Assembly (NCBI GenBank): GCA_018648985.1
Contig: JABGOT010000128.1
Coordinates: 19,271 to 26,909, forward strand
DNA from: Candidatus Ruthturnera sp.
GTDB lineage: Bacteria; Pseudomonadota; Gammaproteobacteria; PS1; Pseudothioglobaceae
DNA: 7,639 bases
Direction of reading: 5' to 3'
Within the stretch, counting starts at the first letter, position 1, and every line of letters begins with the position of its first letter. The notes under the pieces are model-generated. The model did no database searches. It was not told where the DNA came from and saw nothing but the letters and a program-made list of their open reading frames with translations. Shown here piece by piece: positions 1 to 5,754 of this stretch. The position numbers and the translations under genes are program-made.

Positions 1-590
1 AGTCGAGCGGCTCATTTGATGAAACCATGAAATTAGCGAATGTAAAAAAACCTTATGAAGGGTATTTTTGGCCAGATACTTACCAAATTAATTACGGCGA
101 TAGCGTGGTCAGTGTTTTTAAAAGGGCCAATCAAATGATGCGAGAGAAACTGGATTATGAATGGCAAGGGCGAGACAAATCTTTGGGTTTAAAAAATCCA
201 GCCGAGGCACTAGTGTTGGCTTCTTTAATTGAAAAAGAAACGGCACATAACCAAGAAAAATCAGAAATAGCGGGTGTGTTTATGCGTCGCTTGAAAAAGG
301 GCATGCGCCTGCAAACTGACCCAACGGTTGTTTATGCGCTAGGTAATCAGTATCGAGGCTCACTCAGTAAGCAAGATTTGAAATTTAACAGCCCGTATAA
401 CACCTATCGACACAAAGGCTTGCCTCCTACAGCGATTGGTGCAGTTGGTCAAGCATCGCTACACGCAGCAATGCATCCCGCTACGGGCGATACACTTTAT
501 TTTGTTGCTAAGAAGGACGGTACACATGCCTTTGCAAAAACTTATAAACAGCATCGATACAATATCAAAAAATACTTGAAAAATCTATAA
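1..590 (+). CDS. mltG: Endolytic murein transglycosylase MltG, C-terminal part (5' truncated by window)
   Basis: MltG is an inner-membrane lytic transglycosylase that cuts nascent peptidoglycan glycan strands and is thought to end their elongation. The reading frame is open to the window edge (first full codon at 3). The first ATG, at 27, lies inside the conserved domain just ahead of the family motif EGYFWPDTY, so it is not the real start. About 195 residues are visible; by comparison with the roughly 340-residue E. coli protein, about 145 N-terminal residues, including the membrane anchor, lie upstream. The catalytic Glu is the first Glu of the IEKET motif, codon 231-233. The GMRLQTDPTVVYALG and YNTYRHKGLPPTAIG segments are also typical of the YceG/MltG family. 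The gene is followed after 10 bp by tmk, the usual gammaproteobacterial order. Identification is very secure; only the N-terminus is unseen. Confidence 0.95.
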   Translation, partial: SSGSFDETMKLANVKKPYEGYFWPDTYQINYGDSVVSVFKRANQMMREKLDYEWQGRDKSLGLKNPAEALVLASLIEKETAHNQEKSEIAGVFMRRLKKGMRLQTDPTVVYALGNQYRGSLSKQDLKFNSPYNTYRHKGLPPTAIGAVGQASLHAAMHPATGDTLYFVAKKDGTHAFAKTYKQHRYNIKKYLKNL

Positions 591-600
591 AATAGCGATC

Positions 601-1218
601 ATGAAAAAAGGAAAATTTATCACTATTGATGGCGTTGAAGGTGCAGGGAAAAGCACACAAATAGACTTTATTTGTGAATACTTAAAAGCCAAAGGTATTC
701 AGGTTGTATTGACGCGCGAGCCTGGTGGTACCAAAGTAGGTGAGAAAATCCGAGAATTATTACTGAGCAATTCTACAGGTGATATGCACGCCGACACAGA
801 ATTGATGCTAATGTTCGCTGCAAGAAATGAGCATATTCAAAATAAGATAATGCCAGCTTTAGAGCAAGGCGATTGGGTGTTAAGTGATCGCTTTACTGAT
901 AGTTCTTACGCTTATCAAGGGGGTGGTCGAGGACTGGACATTAATCGTATTTCACAGTTAGAATCTTGGGTGATGCAAGACTTTACCCCTGATATGACTT
1001 TGTTACTTGATGTGCCAGTTGAGATTGGCATGTCCCGAGTTGAATCTCGAGGTAAGAAAGACCGTATTGAAATGGAAAAAATGGATTTTTTTGATAGAGT
1101 GAGGCAAGCTTATATTGCGCGCTCTAAAGAGTTTCCAGACAGAATTAAGCTAATAGATTCCTCGAAAACCATTGAGCATACCACTGAACAAATTGCCACA
1201 GTCCTAGATACATTATGA
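601..1218 (+). CDS. tmk: Thymidylate kinase
   Basis: This cytoplasmic enzyme phosphorylates dTMP to dTDP with ATP, an essential step to dTTP. The 205-residue length is normal for the family. A P-loop (GVEGAGKST, residues 11-19) is followed by the TREPGGT motif (38-44), the DR pair (96-97) that begins the DRFTDSSYAYQGGGRG signature, and a LID segment at about 145-157 with Arg146, Arg150 and DRIE. A P-loop with Gly rather than Arg after Glu13, together with basic residues in the LID, fits the E. coli-like type II class. The ATG lies 10 bp after mltG and has no recognisable Shine-Dalgarno sequence, so translation may depend on ribosomes coming from mltG. The last bases overlap the holB start (ATGA), which suggests coupling to the next gene. 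Confidence 0.97.
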   Translation: MKKGKFITIDGVEGAGKSTQIDFICEYLKAKGIQVVLTREPGGTKVGEKIRELLLSNSTGDMHADTELMLMFAARNEHIQNKIMPALEQGDWVLSDRFTDSSYAYQGGGRGLDINRISQLESWVMQDFTPDMTLLLDVPVEIGMSRVESRGKKDRIEMEKMDFFDRVRQAYIARSKEFPDRIKLIDSSKTIEHTTEQIATVLDTL

Positions 1219-2246
1219 CGCTTCCCTGGCATAAGCCCGCTTTTGAAAAACTTAAAAAGATGATTGATCAAAATCATCTACCACATGCGTTATTGATTAC
1301 TGGTGCACCACAAATGGGCAAGTTTGATCTTATGCAGCAGCTAGTGCAAACCTTATTGTGCCAAGATCAATCTTGTGGGCAGTGTGCTTTGTGTCGGGCG
1401 ATTTCTAAAGACAGCCCAAAAGAAGTGCTAGACACCTCAGTATTGATTCGTCGGTCGCATTATCCCAATATGGTGTATTGCCGGACTGAGGTTAATGACA
1501 AAGGCGTAGAGTCAAAGAATATTCGTATTGACCAAATTCGTGCATTTTGTGATGCGCTGAATAAAACTGCCGATGATTTACAAATCGGCGTGTTGTTTTA
1601 TGCCGATCAAATGAATGTCAGCGCTGCTAATAGTTTGTTAAAAACCTTGGAAGAACCTCGAGATAATACCTTGATTATTTTGCTCGCGCATAACCCAAAA
1701 AACTTGCCGGCAACTATTTTGTCTCGTTGCCAAAGCGTACATATTGCACCAGCTTACGACAAGCAAACGCAATCATGGCTTGAGGGTCATATTAGTGACA
1801 CTCAAAATAAAGATTTTGATATACCACAATTATTAGAAAATACCCATGGCGTGCCTTTTAAAGTACTTTCAGAACTATCAGGCGATGGATTTATACATTA
1901 TCAAAACTGGCAAAATCAGTTGTTAAATATCGCTGTTCATCCAGCAATGATCAACCAGGTGCAGGACTTTGAAGGCAATGAAGTTGAAGTGCTAAATTGT
2001 TTGCAAAATTTAGTGATTGAAGGTATTCGATTAAAGTCTTCAAAGCACGAGGGTGGCTTGGTTGAGCTTAACCAAATTATTAAAACTGTAAAAACAGATT
2101 TTTTGTTTCGGTTGTTAGATGATATTTATCACGCAATCAGTTTGTCAAAAACTCCGGTTAATATTAAATTATTATTGGATAATATCTTAATTGTGTGGTC
2201 ACACATTACCCGCTTGCAGCGTTATCCACAAATTACCAAAACTTAA
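1215..2246 (+). CDS. holB: DNA polymerase III delta' subunit
   Basis: The delta' subunit is the stator of the clamp loader that places the beta sliding clamp on DNA. The protein has 343 residues, close to the 334 of E. coli. It begins with an AAA+ fold: a degenerate Walker A (GAPQMGK, 30-36) that departs from GxxxxGK[ST] in ending with Phe37, as expected of a subunit that does not hydrolyse ATP. A four-cysteine zinc module follows (Cys49, Cys54, Cys57, Cys60). Then come ADQMNVSAANSLLKTLEEP (130-148) and the SRC motif (170-172) that supplies the arginine finger to the neighbouring subunit. The C-terminal collar domain (about 210-343) is poorly conserved, as usual. The start overlaps the tmk stop by ATGA and has no clear Shine-Dalgarno sequence. 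The tmk-holB link is an ancient one. Confidence is high. Confidence 0.94.
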   Translation: MTLPWHKPAFEKLKKMIDQNHLPHALLITGAPQMGKFDLMQQLVQTLLCQDQSCGQCALCRAISKDSPKEVLDTSVLIRRSHYPNMVYCRTEVNDKGVESKNIRIDQIRAFCDALNKTADDLQIGVLFYADQMNVSAANSLLKTLEEPRDNTLIILLAHNPKNLPATILSRCQSVHIAPAYDKQTQSWLEGHISDTQNKDFDIPQLLENTHGVPFKVLSELSGDGFIHYQNWQNQLLNIAVHPAMINQVQDFEGNEVEVLNCLQNLVIEGIRLKSSKHEGGLVELNQIIKTVKTDFLFRLLDDIYHAISLSKTPVNIKLLLDNILIVWSHITRLQRYPQITKT

Positions 2247-2249
2247 AAA

Positions 2250-2254
2250 AAGGA
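2250..2254 (+). promoter_or_regulatory. Ribosome binding site deciding the hemL start
   Basis: AAGGA lies 8 nt upstream of the ATG at 2263. The frame is open back to an ATG at 2191, which would add 24 residues overlapping the end of holB. Those residues do not resemble HemL, whereas from 2263 the protein starts MSQSDNLF like E. coli HemL (MSKSENLY). The start at 2263 is therefore chosen. Confidence 0.85.
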
Positions 2255-2262
2255 TTTTTAAT

Positions 2263-3546
2263 ATGAGTCAATCAGACAATTTATTTGAACAAGCAAAAGC
2301 CGTTATTCCAGGTGGTGTTAATTCCCCAGTAAGGGCTTTTAACGGCGTAGGTGGAAATCCGATTTTCTTTACCAAAGGCGAAGGCGCTTATTTATTCGAC
2401 GCTGATGACAAAAAATATATTGACTATGTTGCTTCGTGGGGGCCAATGATTCTAGGGCATGCTAATCAGGATGTGGTGAACGCTGTGAGAACCACTTTAG
2501 AAAATGGTTTGGGCTTTGGTGCACCCACTGAAATCGAAACCACTTTGGCTAAAAAAGTCTGTGAATTGGTGCCATCGATTGAGCTAGTGCGTATGGTTAG
2601 CTCAGGCACAGAAGCTACCATGAGTGCAATTCGCTTGGCGCGCGGTTATACGGGGAGAGATAACATTGTTAAATTTGAAGGTTGTTATCACGGCCATTCT
2701 GATTCTCTTTTGGTTAAAGCAGGCTCAGGTGCATTAACACTAGGCGTGCCAACTTCTCCTGGCGTGCCGGCATCTTTAGCCGAGCATACACTTACATTGG
2801 AATACAACAATATTGATCAAGTACGCGAAGTATTGAATGAAGTTGGCGAGGATGTGGCTTGCATTATTGTTGAACCAGTGGCAGGCAATATGAATTGTAT
2901 CCCGCCAGTTGATGGATTTTTACAAGGCTTGCGCGAGGTTTGTGATGAGCATGGCGTGGTGTTGATTTTTGACGAAGTGATGACTGGATTTAGAGTCGCA
3001 TTGGGTGGTGCGCAAGCTTATTACGGCGTAAAACCAGACCTAACCACTTTAGGTAAAGTGATTGGTGGTGGCTTACCAGTTGGTGCTTTTGGCGGTAAAC
3101 GTGAGATTATGGAATACATCGCTCCACTTGGGCCAGTGTATCAAGCGGGCACGCTTTCAGGCAACCCAATGTCGATGTCAGCTGGTTTGGCGATGCTTAA
3201 TGTTTTGTCAGCCGATGCAAATTTTTATCAAAACCTTAATGCGAAAGTACAGCAATTAACTGATGGTATTTTAGAAAAAGCCAAGGCTAATAATATTGGC
3301 ATGACAGCCAATGTTGTGGGCGGTATGTTTGGTCTGTTTTTTACAGATTCAGATTCAGTAACCAACTTTAACGAAACTTCACAATGTGATGTGGAGCGCT
3401 TTAAAAAATTCTACCACCTAATGTTGGAAGAGGGTATTTATATGGCGCCTTCTGCCTATGAAGCGGGCTTTGTATCAAACGCACATAGTGATGAAGACAT
3501 TCAAGCAACCATTGATGCAGCAGGACGCGTATTTGCTAAATTATGA
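2263..3546 (+). CDS. hemL: Glutamate-1-semialdehyde 2,1-aminomutase
   Basis: This cytoplasmic pyridoxal-phosphate enzyme converts glutamate-1-semialdehyde into 5-aminolevulinate, the last step of the C5 route into heme, siroheme and other tetrapyrroles. With the start at 2263 it has 427 residues, one more than I recall for E. coli. It aligns along its full length without visible gaps: PGGVNSPVRAF near the N-terminus, SSGTEATMSAIRLARG, KFEGCYHGH, IIVEPVAGNMNC, DEVMTGFRVA, and TLGKVIGGGLPVGAFGG, in which Lys265 (codon 3055-3057) forms the Schiff base with PLP. The C-terminus APSAYEAGF...VFAKL is also typical. It follows holB by 16 bp with its own Shine-Dalgarno sequence and overlaps the next gene by ATGA. 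Its presence implies tRNA-Glu-dependent tetrapyrrole synthesis, as in most Gammaproteobacteria. Confidence 0.97.
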   Translation: MSQSDNLFEQAKAVIPGGVNSPVRAFNGVGGNPIFFTKGEGAYLFDADDKKYIDYVASWGPMILGHANQDVVNAVRTTLENGLGFGAPTEIETTLAKKVCELVPSIELVRMVSSGTEATMSAIRLARGYTGRDNIVKFEGCYHGHSDSLLVKAGSGALTLGVPTSPGVPASLAEHTLTLEYNNIDQVREVLNEVGEDVACIIVEPVAGNMNCIPPVDGFLQGLREVCDEHGVVLIFDEVMTGFRVALGGAQAYYGVKPDLTTLGKVIGGGLPVGAFGGKREIMEYIAPLGPVYQAGTLSGNPMSMSAGLAMLNVLSADANFYQNLNAKVQQLTDGILEKAKANNIGMTANVVGGMFGLFFTDSDSVTNFNETSQCDVERFKKFYHLMLEEGIYMAPSAYEAGFVSNAHSDEDIQATIDAAGRVFAKL

Positions 3547-4133
3547 AGATTAATGTTGTTGAATCAGAGTTAAACGAGGCGCAAGCCAGCCTTGAGAAGT
3601 TTGACAACAACGTTACTATTTTTGGTTCTGCACGTATTGCCCAAGACGACCCTTTGGCGCAAGCTGCTTATCAGCTAGGAAGGTCTTTGTCTGATGGTGG
3701 ATTTAATGTTTTAACTGGCGCTGGCCCAGGCATTATGCAAGCGGCTAACCGTGGTGCTTTTGAAGGCAAGTCAAAAAGCATTGGTCTTAATATTAACCTA
3801 CCTAAAGAGCAAACGCCCAACCCTTATTTAGATGAATGCTTATTATTTGAGCATTTTTTTACTCGAAAAGTCATGTTGATTAAGCATGCCGATGTTTGTG
3901 TGTTTTTCCCAGGTGGATTTGGTACAGCTGATGAACTGATGGAAATACTAACTTTGGTACAAACAAGAAAAGGTAAGCAGATTAAAATCTTGTTATTTGG
4001 TGAAGAGTTTTGGACGCCATTATTAGCATGGTTTAAAACACTAGAAAGTAACAGTTACATTAATTCGACAGACTTAACATCCTTTGAGATTGTTAATAGT
4101 GTCGATAAAGTTTTAGAAAAAATTGAGGCGTAG
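3543..4133 (+). CDS. LOG-family protein (TIGR00730-type putative phosphoribohydrolase)
   Basis: Members of the LOG / 'lysine decarboxylase-like' family have a Rossmann-like fold and many hydrolyse nucleoside 5'-monophosphates to a free base and ribose 5-phosphate; some plant and bacterial members release cytokinins. Visible motifs are VTIFGSARI (24-32), LTGAGPGIMQAANRGAF (57-73), FFTRKVMLIKHAD (105-117) with conserved Arg108 and Lys109, and the hallmark PGGFGTADE (123-131) with Glu131. The length of 196 residues is normal. The older 'lysine decarboxylase' label for this family is not supported by the sequence. It starts inside the hemL stop (ATGA) and has no Shine-Dalgarno sequence, so it is probably translated by coupling; the HAD gene follows after 2 bp. 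Family assignment is sure; the substrate is unknown. Confidence 0.88.
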   Translation: MKINVVESELNEAQASLEKFDNNVTIFGSARIAQDDPLAQAAYQLGRSLSDGGFNVLTGAGPGIMQAANRGAFEGKSKSIGLNINLPKEQTPNPYLDECLLFEHFFTRKVMLIKHADVCVFFPGGFGTADELMEILTLVQTRKGKQIKILLFGEEFWTPLLAWFKTLESNSYINSTDLTSFEIVNSVDKVLEKIEA

Positions 4134-4135
4134 GT

Positions 4136-4789
4136 ATGGCATTAGCAATATTTGATTTAGACAAAACACTCATTGATGGAGACAGTGATTTTCTCTGGGG
4201 TGAGTTTATGAGCGAGATTGGTGCGGTTGATCCAAACTCTTATCAAAAGAAAAATCAATATTTTTTTGACGAGTATGCTAAAGGGAAATTAAATATTAAT
4301 GAATATTTAGAATTTTGCCTAGAGCCACTTTCTCAAAACTCGATGACAACACTAAATACTTGGCACCAAGATTTTATGCAACAAAAGATCCGGCCGATTG
4401 TACTACCTAAAGCACAATCGGTAGTTAATGAGCATAAAGAAAAAGGTGATAGAGTACTGGTAATTACAGCAACCAATCGTTTTGTAACGGCGCCGATTGT
4501 TGCTCAATATGGTATTGATGATTTACTAGCTACAGAGCCAGAAATAAAAGACGGCGACTACACGGGTCGAGTTGAGGGTGAGCCGTGTTTTCAAAAAGGT
4601 AAGATCACTCATCTTAATCGGTGGCTTGCTAAAACTGGTGAGAGCTTAGAGGGTGCTTATTTTTATTCAGACTCACACAATGATTTGCCAATGCTAGAGT
4701 TGGTTGATAATCCAATTGTGGTACATGGCGACGACACCTTACAAAAAATAGCCAAAGATCGAGGCTGGCCAAGCTTAGACTGGCGCTAA
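4136..4789 (+). CDS. HAD-superfamily (subclass IB) phosphatase, possible histidinol-phosphatase
   Basis: The protein of 217 residues has all HAD motifs: the nucleophile motif DLDKT (Asp7, Asp9; residues 7-11), motif II VITATN with Thr111, a likely motif III Lys156 in FQKGK, and motif IV SDSHND with Asp179 and Asp183 for Mg2+ binding. The helical cap lies between motifs I and II, as in the phosphoserine phosphatase-like IB group (TIGR01490 type). WGEFM near the N-terminus, ITATNRFVTAPI and YFYSDSHNDLPML resemble, from memory, the Pseudomonas PA0335 group, one member of which was reported to be a histidinol-phosphate phosphatase. That function is an inference; other small phosphomonoester substrates are possible. 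GAGG at 4125-4128, 7 nt before the ATG, is a reasonable ribosome binding site. It is the last gene of the plus-strand operon and stops 6 bp before the terminator hairpin. Confidence 0.85.
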   Translation: MALAIFDLDKTLIDGDSDFLWGEFMSEIGAVDPNSYQKKNQYFFDEYAKGKLNINEYLEFCLEPLSQNSMTTLNTWHQDFMQQKIRPIVLPKAQSVVNEHKEKGDRVLVITATNRFVTAPIVAQYGIDDLLATEPEIKDGDYTGRVEGEPCFQKGKITHLNRWLAKTGESLEGAYFYSDSHNDLPMLELVDNPIVVHGDDTLQKIAKDRGWPSLDWR

Positions 4790-4795
4790 AACTCA

Positions 4796-4836
4796 GGCAA
4801 TAAAAAACCTCCGAAAGGAGGTTTTTTATTGTCGCC
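4796..4836. terminator. Bidirectional rho-independent terminator between convergent units
   Basis: The perfect inverted repeat CAATAAAAAACCTCC / GGAGGTTTTTTATTG (4798-4812 with 4817-4831) encloses a GAAA tetraloop on the plus strand (TTTC on the minus) and can extend outward by a G-U and a G-C pair. The A tract before and T tract after the GC core make it work on either strand. It lies 6 bp after the HAD phosphatase stop and about 33 bp after the dsrE2 stop on the other strand, so it likely ends both transcripts. Confidence 0.93.
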
Positions 4837-4852
4837 TACCTTATAAAAGGTA
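4837..4852. repeat. Small inverted repeat next to the terminator
   Basis: TACCTT and AAGGTA form a 6-bp stem around ATAA. It sits between the main terminator and the end of dsrE2, so a dsrE2 transcript would carry it before the terminator hairpin. It lacks a GC-rich core. It may be a minor 3'-end stem or chance. Confidence 0.35.
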
Positions 4853-4869
4853 AAAAGACGAAGCAAAAA

Positions 4870-5385
4870 TTACATGTATAAGTGATGATTGCCTGACGCC
4901 GCTTCATCAAAATATGACGCCGCACCTGCGAACTCAACACCGTCAATAAAGTCATCTTTACTGTAGCCAAATAATTCAACCGTCATTTCACAAGCAATGA
5001 ATTTAACATCAAATTCTTGACACATGTCACGAAGATCAGCTAATTTAGCAACACCATGTTTAGCCATGGTTTTCTTCATTAGATAAGTTACTAGAGTGTC
5101 AGCGAATGGGATATTCCAAAGAACATTAGGGATCTTAGGGCCAAAGTCGATGTCTTGTAACCACTTAGGGCCAAAAGGTAGTTTCATTGGCATACCAGGG
5201 TTGCCCATAGGGCTTACTCTGAGTTTAGAAGTGTCTTTTAATAAAAGATTTAGACCGTAAAAAGTAAAGAAAATAGTAACTTCTTTATCCATTGCAACAC
5301 CAGTAGAGGCAATAATGAAAGGCGGGAAAGCCCAATCAAAAGTACCTTTAGTGGCGATGATCGTCATTTTATTGTTATCTGACAT
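4870..5385 (-). CDS. dsrE2: DsrE2-like sulfur-carrier protein (DsrE/DsrF/DsrH-like family)
   Basis: Proteins of this family are thought to take part in cytoplasmic sulfur transfer in sulfur oxidisers, passing persulfide or thiosulfonate sulfur to or from TusA on the way to reverse Dsr or Hdr-like oxidation systems. The 171-residue protein starts with a beta strand (KMTIIATKGTFDWAF, 6-20), contains VTIFFTFYGLNLLL (36-49), then a Met/Pro-rich insert (about 57-95, with MGNPGMPMKLP) characteristic of the DsrE2-type branch. Only two cysteines occur, Cys122 (RDMC) and Cys132 (IACEMTVELFGY); the latter sits in the typical family position after a hydrophobic strand. Hydrophobic segments exist, but I see no clear signal peptide or strong membrane anchor. 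It lies 28 bp downstream of tusA, surely in one transcript. Some databases call the family 'peroxiredoxin-like', which the sequence does not support. Confidence 0.85.
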   Translation of the reverse strand: MSDNNKMTIIATKGTFDWAFPPFIIASTGVAMDKEVTIFFTFYGLNLLLKDTSKLRVSPMGNPGMPMKLPFGPKWLQDIDFGPKIPNVLWNIPFADTLVTYLMKKTMAKHGVAKLADLRDMCQEFDVKFIACEMTVELFGYSKDDFIDGVEFAGAASYFDEAASGNHHLYM

Positions 5386-5392
5386 TTGTATT

Positions 5393-5399
5393 CTCCTCT
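5393..5399 (-). promoter_or_regulatory. Strong ribosome binding site of dsrE2
   Basis: On the minus strand AGAGGAG lies 7 nt upstream of the dsrE2 ATG, in the 28-bp gap after tusA. It supports the start at 5385 and independent, strong translation initiation. Confidence 0.85.
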
Positions 5400-5413
5400 A
5401 GCGTATTTGTTAT

Positions 5414-5638
5414 TTAAACTTTTTCGATAGTGAAAACGTATTTACCACCGTCTTCAACAGTAGACATTAACTTGTTGCCTGTTTGGTTACAAAAAGCTTC
5501 GATATCTTTTACTGAACCAGCATCAGTTGAAATTACGTCTAAGATTTTTCCAGTATCCATTTTAGATAATGCTTTCTTAGTTTTTAAAATTGGTAATGGG
5601 CAGTTTAAGCCTGATGCATCTAAAGTTTCGTCAGCCAT
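5414..5638 (-). CDS. tusA: Sulfur-carrier protein TusA
   Basis: TusA is a small cytoplasmic sulfur carrier. In many bacteria it relays cysteine-derived sulfur for tRNA thiolation or molybdenum cofactor; in sulfur oxidisers it delivers sulfur to the dissimilatory oxidation machinery. The protein has 74 residues (E. coli 81). It carries the SirA/TusA signature LNCPLPILKTKKAL, in which Cys13 of the CPxP motif carries the persulfide, followed by the second conserved block STDAGSVKDIEAF (37-49). A further Cys50 follows that block. The gene has its own good ribosome binding site and sigma70-like promoter and is the first gene of a two-gene unit with dsrE2. Coupling to dsrE2 favours the sulfur-oxidation role over a purely tRNA-modifying one, but that is inference. 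No rhodanese gene is adjacent. Confidence 0.95.
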   Translation of the reverse strand: MADETLDASGLNCPLPILKTKKALSKMDTGKILDVISTDAGSVKDIEAFCNQTGNKLMSTVEDGGKYVFTIEKV

Positions 5639-5645
5639 GATGGGA

Positions 5646-5651
5646 CTCCTT
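5646..5651 (-). promoter_or_regulatory. Strong ribosome binding site of tusA
   Basis: On the minus strand AAGGAG lies 7 nt before the tusA ATG, a near-optimal Shine-Dalgarno sequence and spacing. It fixes the start codon at 5638. Confidence 0.88.
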
Positions 5652-5685
5652 GTAAATTATAATTTGAATTGTAATAAATAAAACG

Positions 5686-5703
5686 TATTAGATTTAACTA
5701 ATA
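5686..5703 (-). repeat. Dyad at the predicted 5' end of the tusA mRNA
   Basis: TATTAG and CTAATA form perfect 6-bp arms around six bases. The dyad begins a few bases downstream of the predicted tusA transcription start (about 5706), so it could be a 5' stem-loop in the leader or a protein-binding site. It is purely AT-rich apart from one pair, so the stem would be weak. Confidence 0.35.
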
Positions 5704-5708
5704 AGTTC

Positions 5709-5739
5709 GACTATTTTAATCGTTCAGTGTCCAATAGTC
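5709..5739. repeat. Inverted repeat overlapping the tusA promoter (candidate operator)
   Basis: GACTATT (5709-5715) and AATAGTC (5733-5739) are perfect 7-bp inverted arms, 24 bp centre to centre. One arm covers part of the -10 and the other part of the -35 of the tusA promoter. Such placement would suit a dimeric regulator, but a 7-bp AT-rich repeat could also be chance. Confidence 0.3.
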
Positions 5740-5741
5740 AA
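5713..5741 (-). promoter_or_regulatory. Sigma70-type promoter of tusA-dsrE2
   Basis: On the minus strand a -35 TTGACT (5741-5736) is followed by a 17-bp spacer and a -10 TAAAAT (5718-5713). Each hexamer differs from the consensus by one base. Transcription should start near 5706, giving a leader of about 68 nt before the tusA ATG. It is the best-matched promoter seen in the window. Confidence 0.75.
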
Positions 5742-5742
5742 A

Positions 5743-5748
5743 TATAAT
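5743..5748 (+). promoter_or_regulatory. Possible -10 element of the bepA-like gene (leaderless start)
   Basis: A perfect TATAAT ends 6 nt before the ATG at 5755, so a transcript from it would begin at or within a base or two of the start codon. No good -35 is seen at the expected distance (near 5720-5725), and no extended -10 TG precedes it. A weaker alternative -10 would be TTTAAT at 5715-5720. Confidence 0.35.
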
Positions 5749-5754
5749 GAGTTC

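Noticed and set aside
27..29. ATG at 27 as the start of mltG
   Set aside because: The conserved frame runs on upstream to the window edge and the known protein has about 145 more N-terminal residues.
3062..3259. 65-codon open frame on the plus strand inside hemL
   Set aside because: It lies wholly within the strongly conserved hemL frame and has no family resemblance or ribosome binding site.
3543..4133. Lysine decarboxylase function for the LOG-family gene
   Set aside because: That is an old family label; the PGGxGTxxE motif belongs to phosphoribohydrolase-type LOG proteins and no PLP-binding decarboxylase motifs are present.
5656..5661. TATAAT on the minus strand close to tusA as an alternative -10
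   Set aside because: Transcription would start inside the Shine-Dalgarno region and no -35 is seen at the right distance; the TTGACT-17-TAAAAT promoter is much better.
5430..5681. 83-codon open frame on the plus strand opposite tusA
   Set aside because: It is antisense to a clear tusA gene and covers its promoter leader; the protein looks unlike anything known to me.
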